This document shows positions 1 through 12,003 of a stretch of DNA of 64,000 nucleotides, in pieces. Every line of letters begins with the position of its first letter. Within the stretch, counting starts at the first letter, position 1. Source of the stretch: Eutypa lata (lineage: Eukaryota > Ascomycota > Sordariomycetes > Xylariales > Diatrypaceae); NCBI GenBank assembly GCA_022661535.1, contig JAKULF010000007.1, forward strand, positions 3,038,001 to 3,102,000. Reading direction: 5' to 3'. The position numbers and the translations under genes were made by a program. The notes beneath the pieces are model-generated. The model was given only the letters and a program-made list of their open reading frames with translations. It did no database searches and had not been told where the DNA came from.

Positions 1-841
1 ACATCGGAGCCGATAGAATACTTATTCTACCCCGCGCACACTATAATCTGCCGGCTACTCGGTAAGCCTACCGACCTGGCACTCGGTTACTTACATGACG
101 AATCATCGCTAGATTTCACAGCGTAGGGACCTACGCGAATTGTCCATGGCGCAATATCTAGACCACCACCCACTTCAATCAGTTTCACATGATGACTCAC
201 TTCTTGCTGCGCGAATGCTATTAAAACAAGCAAAAGCTAAACCATAATCCCTTACAAGAGTGAAAACATAATTGATATATGAGCATGGAAATTGTGAACC
301 CCATACATACATCGTCGATCAGCCAAGACAACACAACATCGTGCCCTCATGTGAAGCGAAAGAAGTAACCCCCACGGTTATATTTGGGGTGTCATTACAC
401 AAGTACCTAGATAGTTACAGAAAATCGGAAAGCAATACTGTTGCCGCTGCTCACCCTTCAAAAGGCCTCCTTTTCCCCCACAAACATATCTATGTACAAT
501 AGCTGCCTACCTAGCCCAGAACGCCCTTTTGCCAATCCCATAAAATGATACCCGCTGAACCTTTTTGTTTCCATCTTCCCATCCCATAACACAATACTCC
601 TGGATGCTACCGAAGGTTCTAATACAACTGTCTAGCTCGTTATTGTAGCTTAGATCAAAATGGGTGTGATCGTTTTCAATGATGGTAAAATGAGGAAATA
701 GTGATAGATTTGCAGCTAGAAGCCGACTTAGATGCTGTGCTCATGCTTAGGGAATAATATATGTGGTAGTATGATATTCATCGCGTTTTTGAAGGGAAGA
801 GATTTCATATGGCGTGTATATCGTGTATATCGTGGTAAATG
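1..841. other. intergenic, 3' side of the SLN1-type gene
   Basis: No convincing gene seen. A 76-codon open stretch at 272-502 (+) has no recognisable motif and biased, non-coding-like composition. The last few hundred bases before 842 presumably hold the 3' UTR and polyadenylation region of the minus-strand kinase gene. Confidence 0.5.
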
Positions 842-3800
842 TTAAGGTGTTTGTTGGTCGGGTGGAGGACGAGCACCATTCATGGACAACTTCCTCTTGG
901 GTTCTGCCGGCTCACGTTGAGCTTCTCTAGCAACTGTCTCTTCTGCGAGAGTAGACTGAGCCTGTTCAGGGTTGGTAGTGATTTCCGGCTCTTCTGGTAT
1001 TGTAGCGAATTTCTTAAGAACTTGCTTGAGAGCCGGACGTCGGATAGGCTTGCTCAAAAATTCATCCATTCCAGACTCCATGCATTCTTTCACGTTGCTC
1101 TCTTCGGAAAACGCCGTCAAGGCGACAATGGGCGCAGAATAACCCATCTTCCGTATAAGACGCGTGCTTTGTAAACCATCGAGGTTCGGCATTTGAACAT
1201 CCATGAAAATAAGATCAAAGTGGAGGTTATTCTCCATGTCTGCCTTGACCAAATCGTAAGCTTCCTGGCCATCTTTCGCAATGGTGACATCGTACACATC
1301 CTCGAATTTGAGCATCCTGGTGACGACCTCGACGTTCGTTTTGTTATCATCAGCCACGAGAACACGGAGCTTTCCTTCCTTTTTGATAGCTGCAGCCTCT
1401 TCTACGGCCTTGATTCGGTTTTCGGCATCCGACTTCGACGCTGAACTCGGGGTTGCGGCAAAGAAAGGTTGACTCCAACCAACTAGACGGGGTTGTTGCT
1501 CAAGAACACTGGCTTTGGCCTCAGCTTCTGCCTTCTTTAATGAGTTTTTTCGAGCTCCGCTATCTGCTGAGGCTATGCTAGTCGGTCGAGAGTTATTAAC
1601 ACTACTCGATGCCGTACTGGATGTCCTAAATTTCGCGTTAGTTGTTGGTTGCTATGATGTGACGTTCTGAGGCGTACCTGTCTTTTGTGTATTTGAGAGG
1701 AATCTGCATCTTGAAGGCTGTGCCGACCCCAACAGAGCTGCTAAGAGTAATGGTGCCACCCATCAAATTCGCTAATTGTTGGCAGATGCTTAGACCCAAT
1801 CCAGTACCTCCAAACTTCTTGCTCAGTCCCAGGTCGCCTTGAACGAATGGCTCGAATACCTTGGCCTGCATGCTGTCCGGGATGCCAGGACCAGTGTCCT
1901 CAACTTCAAACTCAAATAGGAAAGTCTTCGCATTTGGAGGCGGTGGTGTGGGTGATCTTTCCCTGATTTTCACGTGCGTATATTTAGGTTCCATGGGGTT
2001 TATAGATAATGCAGTGCCTCCTTTAAACTGGGGTAAAGGTGTCGATTGCCCCTTGGAACTTGTTGAATGATTGGAATCGGACCCAACACGATGGCGAGAC
2101 CTCCCTGGTCGGTTGGAATCGCTTCTGGAGAATGATGAACCTCTACTCTCGGAAGTCTGCTGTTCTACCTCACGGATGCACTTCATCCTTACTGAAACTT
2201 TACCACCAGGCGGGGTGAATTTAAGGCTGTTGCTCACGAGGTTAATAAGCACCTGCAAGATTCGATGCTGGTCACCCCACAAGCACATATCCTTGACTCT
2301 TCCCATGCCACTTGGACCCATGGCTGGTAGTTTTACATCCATGCTGCCTCCGTTGTTGCCATCGATACCCAGATTGTCGTCCAAATCAGAGCCTAGGAAA
2401 TTCACTGAAAATTCGATTGAACCTTCGCGGACTTGCTTGTCAAAAATTGTCAGTATTTGAGATCGGATATCTCCCAATCGAAATTCCCTCTCTTCTAAGG
2501 CCAACTGCTGACCAATCTGGTTCTTTGAGAAGCTCAGTAGGTCTTCTAGCAAGTGAAGTAATAAGTCGCCAGATTTGTACAGGACCTTCAACGATTGCTT
2601 AATGCGAAGCAAGTCATCTTCTTCCATGCAAACAGCGCACATGCCCAATATCCCATTCAACGGGGTTTTGAGTTCGTGTGATATATTCGCAATGAACAAT
2701 GTCTTGCTCTCGTTCGCCGCTTCAGCCGCTTTCTTACTTTGCTCAAGCTCGTGCGTCCTATCAGCAACCTTCGATTCAAGCAAAGTATATTGCTCTGTGA
2801 GCTCTTCGACCATCTCGTTAAATGTTGTGGTCAACTCTGTGAGTTCGTCTCTGACGTAATATTTCCGAGGTTCGGCTACCTTCCCAGGGATTTTGAATCT
2901 CCTTCGGTGCGGATCGCTATCGTGTTCGGAAACCGGACCTTGTCTCCGGCTCTTTCTTCGTGTGAGCTTCTTAAGTTGACCCGCTAGACCCTTCTCCTTC
3001 TCACTATTAGCAACACCGGACGAGAATTGAACCTCGTCGTCTTCGTAATATGGTTCGTCCATGAAAGCATCCTCATAGCCTGGAGGCGCAATCGACCTCT
3101 TAGTGGCACTCTTCAACTTTCTAATCGGCAACACACTCAAGTGGGCAATGGGTAAAACCAGGATTAGTATGAAGCCAATAGTGGAGAATACGCAGCCAAG
3201 CAGTATGTTTCTCAAAGTGTTAATCGGAACATAAGCTTCAGCCCGGTCTTGCTCGATGACCAGTGTCCAATTGACCAAAGAAGTTTGAGGGCGAGCGTAG
3301 CCGACAGCAACACGAATGCCTTCTTCGTTATTTGTGGAGAGCATGCTACTAGCATTATTGACCTCGGAGTTCCGGACTGTGAAGGCATTGAATACGGCAG
3401 TGAAGTCAGATACCTTGAAAGGCATATTATACCGACCCGAGGCAAAATTATGACTTGTGTGTCGATCAGGTTGGCCTATCCTTGGTTGCGGTGGCAGAAC
3501 AAATTCAACGTTGACCTGAGAGAAGTTCGAAGCGGCCTCATGCGTCGAGTTCGCGGGGAAATTATATCTGCTAAAACGATTCCAGCCGGTAGCAGGACCA
3601 ATTAACAAGATAGATCCTGTCTCGCCCAATCCTTCCCCAGACGTGACGATGTTAAGGATAGAAGTAGCATCAGCAATGACCGTCATATATCCTAAGACTA
3701 TAGACTCATTGTTGTTCTGTCGTACTGGTAGTGTGTATGAGATCACGGCGTATGTCTCGTTGATGACCAGAGGTCCTAGGACAAGACCATTCGAACGCGA

Positions 3801-4549
3801 ATCAATTCTGACATCTGGGAACGGTCTTGCAATGACGTAAGTCTCACCGGGATTATCTGGATCTTCCTCATTTGTAGGGTAATAAGTAATATTCGGAAAC
3901 AAGGCTGGTGGATAGCCTAGGTCGGTATCATTCATAATGATATCAGAACCATTCGGAGCTTTATATGGAAGCACGATGCGCGGAAGTTCGGCGCCCGTTA
4001 TATTAACGAGGCCATTGGGATTGCCTGTCTCGTTTCGAGAGTAGAGCCTCGCTTGTAGGAGATTTGAGCTTCCTCCTGGGCCAGCACTGCAGCATCTAGA
4101 GTTAGCAATTACTTCTTTATAGTATATTAGAGGTGTGGGAGTTGTTCGGGACTTCTTGCCCCCAAATGTGCTCCATTTGGCAACTTCAAGAACCAAAGCT
4201 TGCTATCAAGGGTAGAAATAACTGTGAAAATTACTCACTTAAGGGCACTGCGGAGGTCAACCGCCGCCTGAGTCCAATTTTCCTGAGTATCATTTCCCTC
4301 ATAAAATGACGTGAAAGCTCCCTGCACAAGCAATCGTGTGCTGATAGAATTGCATGCGGTTTGAATAATCTCGATTTCAGAGGATATCTGGGCGGCTTTG
4401 AGAGAGGCAGTCAAGGTCAGACCGCTCGTCTCGATCCTAACTACAAAATTGTTGACGTATATCCAGGTCGGGATGGAGACGATAGCAAGCGCGACAAGCA
4501 CAGCGACAAGCACAAGTGCTGCCAGCTGCTCTCGGATCGCAATCCTCAT
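842..4549 (-). CDS. SLN1: SLN1-type hybrid histidine kinase (osmosensor)
   Basis: Three exons (4549-4239, 4086-1678, 1625-842) join in phase to about 1,167 aa; both introns have GT..AG ends, and CTAAC branch sites are visible. Seen: TM1 near residues 12-32, an N-glycosylation-rich external region, TM2 near 398-420, a basic linker, a coiled region, the phosphoacceptor box [11 protein letters not shown] with His about 574, N-box [11 protein letters not shown]1 DTGPGIP, G2 GTGLGLS, then a linker and a receiver domain with LIFMDVQMP (Asp about 1049) and a conserved Lys in LSKPI. Known: yeast Sln1 and mould group VI kinases pass phosphate through an Ypd1-type HPt protein to Ssk1 and hold the HOG MAPK pathway in check. 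The order sensor-kinase-receiver at this length fits group VI. No broken domain is seen. The first ATG directly precedes the hydrophobic anchor, supporting this start. Confidence 0.93.
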
Positions 4550-7500
4550 GCTTCTAGCCTATACCGGGAGACTCGGGAATTGTCTCGTTCCACACATGGT
4601 TTAAACTCAGTGAGCTGGATGAACTTCGGTCATGCCATTTATTTAAGAATATAGGATCGAGTTTTCGGGTCGCATAAGGGTAACGCTAGCAGATTTCAAA
4701 GTAATTATATACTCGTCCGTGCACAGTGGACTATCAGTAACGCGATCTTGCACGATGCTAGAGCGACAGGAGCTTTTCTTCGTGGATAGGTTTCGCAGAG
4801 GCCTGCGGTCGCGCAACGTCACGCTCGGGTCTTCGGTAGGGGCTGAACGACTTTTCGACGATACGCAGGCAAAGTAATTATGAGTTAGAAGATCGATATG
4901 GCATGCGGAAGAGCTAAGTAGATAGGTAAATAATAGGACATATTGCAGTGACTGAGCCGTACTGGACGCTTGAGGAAGGATTGGCTCTTACTGAATTCAG
5001 TCAATAACCCAATTGCAATTGCACACGATCAAGATCGCCATACGAGTCAGTTGAACGCTTGGCCATCCGAGCCTGGTAATGATAGGGATGATGATAAATG
5101 AGTAGGTGTGAGCACCTAACTTTGGTGGATAGAAGCAGGGAGGAATGTCCTCAACTTCTATCACGATACGTAGAGTCTACCTAGATATGTAGATGGCAGA
5201 TGGCAGATTGTGAGTACTAGGTAAGGTACAAAGTAACTAACAGCTAACGGGAGAGCAGCGTAGCAGTCCCTCAACCATGGACCATAGGCATGAACCTCAG
5301 TGGATCAATTGATAGCACACAAGGGTTAGTTTCCTGATCGGCAATACCAGATCTCAGATGAAGGCAGCCTAGCGTGGTATTCTTTTAGTGTGGGACATGG
5401 TTGTTACATTTGATTGGAAATGCTGAATTAAAATATTTCATTCATAATACTCAAGATATCAGTTAATATCAATCATAAGGATGAAGAATGTTTATGACGG
5501 AAGTATATTTTATACATATATAACTTCAGCTCTGTTAACTACTTAGGTACATGTAGATTTCAGATACTTGCCTAACCTCTTAACCTCTAGGTATGCGCTG
5601 TCGCTGCCGCCGCTGTTGCTTCAGTGGGACGGCAGTGGACTGAAGTGAAAGAATGCCCCGGGGATCTGGGGAATTACCCAATTTAACGAACGGACAGTTT
5701 GCGCAAGACGGAAACTTCCCCCATAATACTTTAGTAGAGCAATCTCGTAATCCCTGAAGATTCTTACCTGGGCAATCCTTGGCATGAGCTTTGTTTGGTG
5801 GGGCCTTATGGGTTCCATGCGACCAGACTGCCCAGACCGACCGGTAAAGCCGGTCTTAACAGGTCTTACAGGTCTTACACGCAACCCCCCTGTGGGAGTG
5901 CCCACCCAGCTGCGACGGTTCGAATTGGGAGATCCAGCGTGATGGTCTAGACCCGAAAAGATGAAGGAAATTTATTACTTCCTTGTCAATGATCCGATAA
6001 CTAGTGCTTACGATGAGTTCTTTACGGTAATTTTCGTCTTTGAATGGGGAAGAAATACTCCATTCTATACTGGTTGTAACTTCATGTTGAATGGGTAAAG
6101 ACGGAATAAATGTAGCATGATTATGAACCTTGACAGCGAAGTACATATGTAGCTACAGTAGGCATATGTAGGTCTCAAACGCAATGCAAAATGTATGTAC
6201 TTAGTCTGATGTTTGGCAAGTTCTGGTTGAGGCGCCAATCAGCCCTTTCCAGCTTTTATGAAAACGCCACTAAGCAAGGTATTATTCATACATATCTAGA
6301 TCATACAGGTAGCACAGAAATGCGCCATATTATTCCCTTAGTAAAAACTATTAAAGAAGGATATAAATTTTAACATTAATTTCAAGATAAACCTTCGGTT
6401 GGTAACTTTTTAAAAACGTAAAAACTCGATATTGAAATGTCGGGTTCGGGCTTGAAAGAAACCCCGTGATCTTCCGTCCGTTCTCCACAAATGCTCAATG
6501 ATGCCGAGGGTCGGTCGGCTGTCTCGGACCGGTGTCTTCGGGATTGTAATGATCTCTGATCGTATGTATGCTCGCGCAGACAACTCACAAGCTAAAGTTC
6601 TAGGGTTCGTTCTACGATTCACAATGCAACAATATGTCTTAACAGCCACCTATCAACAATTCGCTATGTGCCACCTCTGCTCTTGGCTGACTTGAGATGA
6701 TGCAATCATATCGCCGAATAGGAACCCCCCCTTTCGACCTTTCACGGAAAATTAATTATTAAAAAGGTCACGTGTACTGCTTCACTCATCGTAATACCAA
6801 CAGCCTCATAGGACGTTATTTTGTATCTTCATCAGCACAGGCCCTCCGAGGTTGAATTGGAATCATAAGTGTGGTCACATCATGATATCGCGAAAGACTA
6901 AGGCTGGAAAGGCGTGTGACAATCTTAATAATGAAAATTTCCTAAGAGAAGGGAAATTTGTAGAGCTAGCGTTGAACTAGGTGCCGCAGCAAGCTGGCAA
7001 GGGCTAGAAAAATTGAAAATACAGTTTACGTATCCGTGTTGAGGTTGCATATACACCGCATACTGTCTGATATATGTGCCTTGATACTTTCTAGGTAAGG
7101 TTGTTCAACAATGACCACAGGCATAATAGTTGATTACGCAGCCCATCGCTGGGGCATCAACTGCACATCTACTTGACGGGCACTTGGAGTAGACGTAGCT
7201 CGGAAGAGTTGGTAAGCACAGAAGACTAAGTGTTATGCTTGTAACCTTACATGAGCTGTCTAAAGACCATACTACGGTAGTGGGACATAACTAGGAAGCT
7301 CCATATTATCCATGATCAGAACTTTTAGAGTTACTTTAGGATGTGTGCTTGATGTGTTATACCCCTATGAAAGGATAAACAAGACATACGTTTAATACCA
7401 AAATTATGCACAATATAATATTTTTATCGCATCAATGTGCCAATAAGAAATGGGAGGGAAAGCATTTGGTGAAGCCTTTGTCATTGTAGGATTTAATAGC

Positions 7501-8100
7501 AAGTATTTCTGGATAAATGGATATATATACTGAAGACGAGGTTTGTTAATCTTCGAAACTTGAAACAGCAACGTTTATGCAGATAGTGAGACCTCCACAA
7601 ACGGTATGCTAACCTTCTGTGTTTAAAATGCTAGATCATCCAGATATGTAACTAGCGATTGCTCCATAAACCCTCCACCTTACGAGAAGCAGTTAAGTTA
7701 GGTAGATCCTGGGTGAAAACGAACTTTATAAAGGGGAGTACTCACTCATGTTCTTCCTAAGCGGGCCGTAGAGATATAAGTAAAGGTTGAGATTAAAGCA
7801 GTAATATATCTTTTAATTTCTCATATATTTATCCTAATTCAGTGTTAATATAGCGGTGTAAAAGAAGAGCTAACTGATCAGATTATGATAACTTATTTGA
7901 GTTCAACATCGCTTGAAAGGCTTAGCATTTACCAGGAACCGATATGGTAAGTTTAACATACATAATCACTGGAATTATTGTGACTTACACAGTCGTTGTC
8001 CTGGAGGTTAAGCCACTGGGGAGCAGAGCTAAGCGTCTTACCGAAACTAAAACCATCCGCTAACAGCATAGCGAGAACGGTAAACGAATAACTGCCATTT
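4550..8100. other. gene-poor intergenic stretch
   Basis: About 3.5 kb upstream of the kinase gene with no supportable gene. Frames are broken every few dozen codons and composition is AT-leaning. A short run near 5850-5880 repeats the sequence AGGTCTTAC twice. A T-loop-like GGTTCGAATT sits near 5917 but no cloverleaf could be folded around it. The first few hundred bases above 4549 probably hold the SLN1 promoter. Confidence 0.45.
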
Positions 8101-8649
8101 GTTGCCGACGTGCTTCTGCCATGCGATTGTATCTAGAGTGATAGAAAGGCAACAGAGCTTGGGGGTGAATAAAAATGACTATTAACGCCTGCTTCACTAC
8201 ACAACTCTAGGGGCGAAGCCCCCTTTACATAGGCTGTCAGATACCCTTTATAGGTTGCCGGAGCTTCGCTACCGAGGCTTACTCCTTTGTCTGTACCTTT
8301 TACCCTGACAGCATCCACGAGACGGCATGGGCGGATGTAAACTCTGTAGCGACTTCTCGAAATGCATCTAGTTCTCCTTCACTTCCTCGGCATTATTAAT
8401 GATAAGCCAGTTGGCAGTTTCCTAGCATATTGCCTCAAAAACGTCACGGAAGCCTGCCGCACCAGCACACCGAGATTCTTTGGAGGTTTTATTGCAGATG
8501 GGTTCGGAAGCTCGACACGTTTGCCCTAAACAACAAACTCCAGCAGCCGGTCGAGTGTGGTTCATAAGAGCCGGTCAAAAAGCCAGGTTTGAGTGCCATA
8601 ATCGCCGTCTGTCGTCGAGCAGCTTTTAATATGTGGACTATCATTTTAT

Positions 8650-9380
8650 TTAATTGAAGCATCTGCCACTTTGAGCTGGGAGAGCTCCATACTGGTGATG
8701 AACGTGGGCTAGGGCAATAGCGAAGATCATGTAGGCCATAAAGATGTCACCCGCAACATCTCGATCTGACGGCTGTAGATCATTGCTATAGACACACGCC
8801 CTTTCGACAGCTTCTTCGGCCTATCATCGCTCTATGATGGGGGAACGTGGTGTTTGATGTTGAAAGTAAACTTCGACTAAGTAATCCGCAGCCGGACACG
8901 GCGGTAGAGAAGCATGAGTGGCAGGTACTTGAGAAGCCAACACGGGGTGAACTCTTCGGTAGAAGTATCATGACGGCACCGATGATATGCAGTTAGTTCG
9001 CCGGTGGACATATGAGAATATCGCGTCTAAAATTCTGGCGGAGGGTCAGCGAACAAGGTAATCATCTACACCCATTCCTCAGGGGATACCGATACTGTTT
9101 CCTCAGAGGATCCCGATCGTGTCCCCAAGTAGGACACGTTGGGGTCATGTACTTCAGCTATTTTATTTTGGTTTGGACATCTACAAGCAGAATCATATAA
9201 CGTATGCTAAACATGTCTAATCTTCCAAACCTGATTGGTATGGGATGTCCCTAGGAACATTCCATCCATCTGGAGATACAAAGGCTGCACTAAGAAACAT
9301 ATTAAAGACATCTTATATGAACATAGACACAGAAGGATTATTTTCGTTATCGCAGTCAAGACCTTCATCAACTGGCACTG
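8650..9380 (-). pseudogene. decayed Zn2Cys6 transcription factor gene
   Basis: Read on the minus strand, successive fragments match the layout of a fungal binuclear-cluster regulator. At 9380-9331 lie remnants of the first half of the zinc cluster (CQLMKV then, after a frame slip, DCDNENNPS). At 9289-9254 the fragment CSLCISRWMEC keeps the Cys4-x2-Cys5-x6-Cys6 spacing exactly. A linker follows at 9206-9065 ending in a stop. At 8964-8650 a long frame reads LVEVYFQHQTPRSPIIER, two adjacent stop codons (8826-8821), then in the same frame AEEAVERACVYSNDLQPSD and GDIFMAYMIFAIAL, resembling the start of the Fungal_trans middle homology domain. A weaker coding-like stretch with further stops continues to about 8290. 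The two stops inside an otherwise open frame, plus the slip in the zinc cluster, argue for decay. Inference: former pathway regulator; its targets cannot be told. Confidence 0.6.
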
Positions 9381-9861
9381 TATTGAATGTCCCCGGACCG
9401 TGAACCAACCCCCGAGTCCTAGTATTCTAGAGATGCCCTCATATGGATCAATCCTTTTAGTGTTGTGACACCTGCCAACATATAATCTACTACCCTTACT
9501 TGACTAGCTTTATCTTAACCTAACAGCTCAACACTTTCATCCGCACCTGCTCCTACACATTAATTAATATTACCCTGCCTATATGCCTACATGACCACCT
9601 TTCAGCAAACTCTGCGACACTTCCTTGACCCGGGGCCTCACAAATTATTTGTCTGTTACCTGATCGGCCCTTATTCCGGACACAGCCACAACGCCAAACA
9701 CATGTGGATCTGAAGAACCCTCTGATATACCCAAAAAGAACTTTTTAGTTCCCTCAGATAGCATATTCTTGTATTGTTGGCCGGCCGTTGTGATATAAAA
9801 CTTAAAATTCGGTCGAAGAGCTGTAATACCACAGTGATAGAGGCTTGAAAAACCCCGAGGA

Positions 9862-10405
9862 TTAGCTTGTGCCAGACTTAGCTTTGCAACAATGGGCAAG
9901 TAAGTGGCCAGAGTAGCCAGCAACCAAGAAGCCATCACAGCTGGCAAGCACATCCTTAAGGGCACCGAGGCATTGGTCGGCAATCTTCTGGATTTGTTCG
10001 AGGATATTGGTAATCGCGAAGTTTGGGCTGCCAATAAGATCGGTCTAGAACGGTACAGAGACCTGTGTAAGTGATTAGAATCCACCCCTTCTGACCTACT
10101 CATAAACAACACCAAGTCAAGGTCAAGGCACTTACATGTTGTAGAGGAACTAATTCGACGATTGACTCCAGATTGTCCATGACCTAAGTAGTGATGGTCA
10201 GATTGGTCGCAAGCAGCTCATATTCAGCAGGTGTATTCGTCCTTGGTACACCAGGTGTGTAAAGATCAACTAGTCTTCTATTACGGCGAACATAATCTAC
10301 AGCAGTCTCATGCTCTTGAGACGAGGCTGTTGGAGTCCTAGCGGTTGCTGTCATTTTTAGCAGCCTAGACGGAACGGCAATGTAATCGTTATCCTTGATT
10401 CGCAA
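9862..10405 (-). pseudogene. unrecognised gene remnant with in-frame TAG codons
   Basis: The minus strand reads open from 10405 to 10136 apart from one TAG at 10086-10084. It then meets a good intron (10135-10073: GTAAGT donor, CTAAT branch, ACACAG acceptor) and continues in phase from 10072 to a stop at 9862, with a second TAG at 10047-10045. The frame after the intron has protein-like character (ITNILEQIQKIADQC, then LKDVLASCDGFLVAGYSG). No family is recognised. A real intron in phase with coding-like sequence on both sides, broken by only two TAG codons, suggests a recently disabled gene. Single-base change of CAG or TGG to TAG would explain both, as RIP mutation would. Alternatives are a gene with extra introns that I have not resolved, or chance. 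Confidence 0.35.
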
Positions 10406-10825
10406 CTAAAAATACACGAAGAGGATTTGACCACGAGCGGCTGAACTTATCTGAATTTTCCGGATAGATTCTGTTTGTGAATGGAAAGTTAAGCCAGCGG
10501 AGCTATAACAAGATAAACCAAATCTAGTCTATTCTAACCGATAACCAGTGGTTCTGAAAGATCTTGATGAGAACAAAGCTAGGAACTAAACTGGAATGTC
10601 GAAGAATATCGAAGAAAAAAAATTAAAAAATTCTGTTCGATGTCATCAGGGTGTGGACAACTCGTGGCATCTACCGAGATGGAGGATTTGATAATATTAA
10701 CTTTTAATGATATTACCTAACGAGCGGCTGAGGCAAGTCAACGAGTCCCAATAGCGATTCGTCAATGTTTATATTGAGAATGCTCAAAGAGAGTGGTCGT
10801 CTAAAAAAACATTCTCTCTCGAACC

Positions 10826-11194
10826 GTGGTAGTTGCAAAGAAGAAAGCAAGATGTCTGCTACAGGTCTACGAGCCTCGTCTCCCATCTAATTTTACACGT
10901 TGTCTACTACTTCTTACAAACTCCCAATGGAAAATGTCTATGGATAAAGTGACCATGGGATATCAAAACCCTGAGGATTCCTTCTCACAACGGGGCGCCA
11001 AGAAAGAATTATGTAAAAGTATTGCGCAAGACAGGTCGAGAGCTCAGGAGATGTTGCATTCCGGTCGTCTGCTGTTAGTTTTACACGCGTCTGATCTACA
11101 GGCTGACGTTATTGAAGCCCAAGCAACCAAAGGAATTCCTTTACTAGGAACCGTGGGCAAAGAGTTGGCAACGAGCACATCATCGATTAACTAG
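10826..11194 (+). CDS. orphan small open reading frame
   Basis: An open frame of 122 codons. Its second half (from Met 37, MSMDKVTMGYQ) has balanced composition and a predicted-helical run (ELCKSIAQDRSRAQEMLHSG) followed by a hydrophobic patch. No signal peptide, membrane segment or known motif is visible. It lies about 420 bp from the remnant at 9862-10405 and is divergent from it. It could be a fragment of another decayed gene, a lineage-specific small protein, or a chance frame. Confidence 0.2.
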   Translation: MVVAKKKARCLLQVYEPRLPSNFTRCLLLLTNSQWKMSMDKVTMGYQNPEDSFSQRGAKKELCKSIAQDRSRAQEMLHSGRLLLVLHASDLQADVIEAQATKGIPLLGTVGKELATSTSSIN

Positions 11195-11867
11195 GATGTG
11201 GTCTGCTCAATGAGGAGAACTACATAACCATACGTAAGTAAAGTCCCGTGCGGTTGTGGCGTTGTACAGTAAGTGGGTCACGAAGTTCAAGTGCCGTCCG
11301 ATCCGCGGGGAGATTAGCTCTAACATGGGATGTTTTTTTTGACATGATGCAATGAAAAAGCTTATGTAGGACAAGCAAACCGGCACTTGTGACTTACAGT
11401 AGTACCCGGCTGCCCGGCCGGTTTCAAGCACAGCCCTATGGAATTGAAGGGATGCAAGGCCGTTTAAGTTGTGGGGGAGAAACTGTAAGGGGACTGGGGG
11501 GAATTTGGTATTAGCCCATATATGTTGTCGATAAATGGAGCCAGAAGTCCCAACTTACTACTCCCTTCTTGACGATGATCTTCCTCTAGCTTCGCGTTCG
11601 ACTACGCGGCAGTAATTAGATTGCATACCGGCTAGTCTAATTCTCCTGCGCAAACTTCATAGGCTCCGTCGCCAAAAACAAATGCACAGTCCATCATGAT
11701 CCCATTACTCCCACATTCCGAAAACTTGCTGACGAGACTGTCGGTACACAACTTTCACCGCCAAACATCACGACATAATGCTTGTTTAGTAGGTAGAGGC
11801 GTAGTTGGTGATAGAGGGGTGGCAGCGTTAGCAGAGAGCACGGGCGACGGGAGGGTTGAGAATTGAA
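11195..11867. other. intergenic, upstream of the repeat-protein gene
   Basis: No gene seen. Open frames on the minus strand here lack protein-like composition. The stretch leads into a well-formed core promoter. Confidence 0.45.
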
Positions 11868-11875
11868 TATATAAA
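11868..11875 (+). promoter_or_regulatory. TATA box of the secreted repeat-protein gene
   Basis: The octamer TATATAAA lies 129 bp upstream of the ATG at 12004 and is followed by a CA-rich leader without any upstream ATG. This is a canonical TATA and pyrimidine/CA-leader arrangement typical of strongly expressed fungal secreted-protein genes. No transcript start was measured. Confidence 0.5.
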
Positions 11876-12003
11876 GGGGAGGAAGGACGCCGTTGAAGAG
11901 ATTAGAGAAACTCATCAGAGCATCAAGCAACCACTAAACAAATAACATCGATAAAAAAAGTCTTTTCCAATTTTCTCCCAACATACCATAATCCAAATAC
12001 ATC

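Noticed and set aside
5850..5940. Possible tRNA around a GGTTCGAATT T-loop-like sequence
   Set aside because: No matching acceptor or anticodon stems could be folded on either strand.
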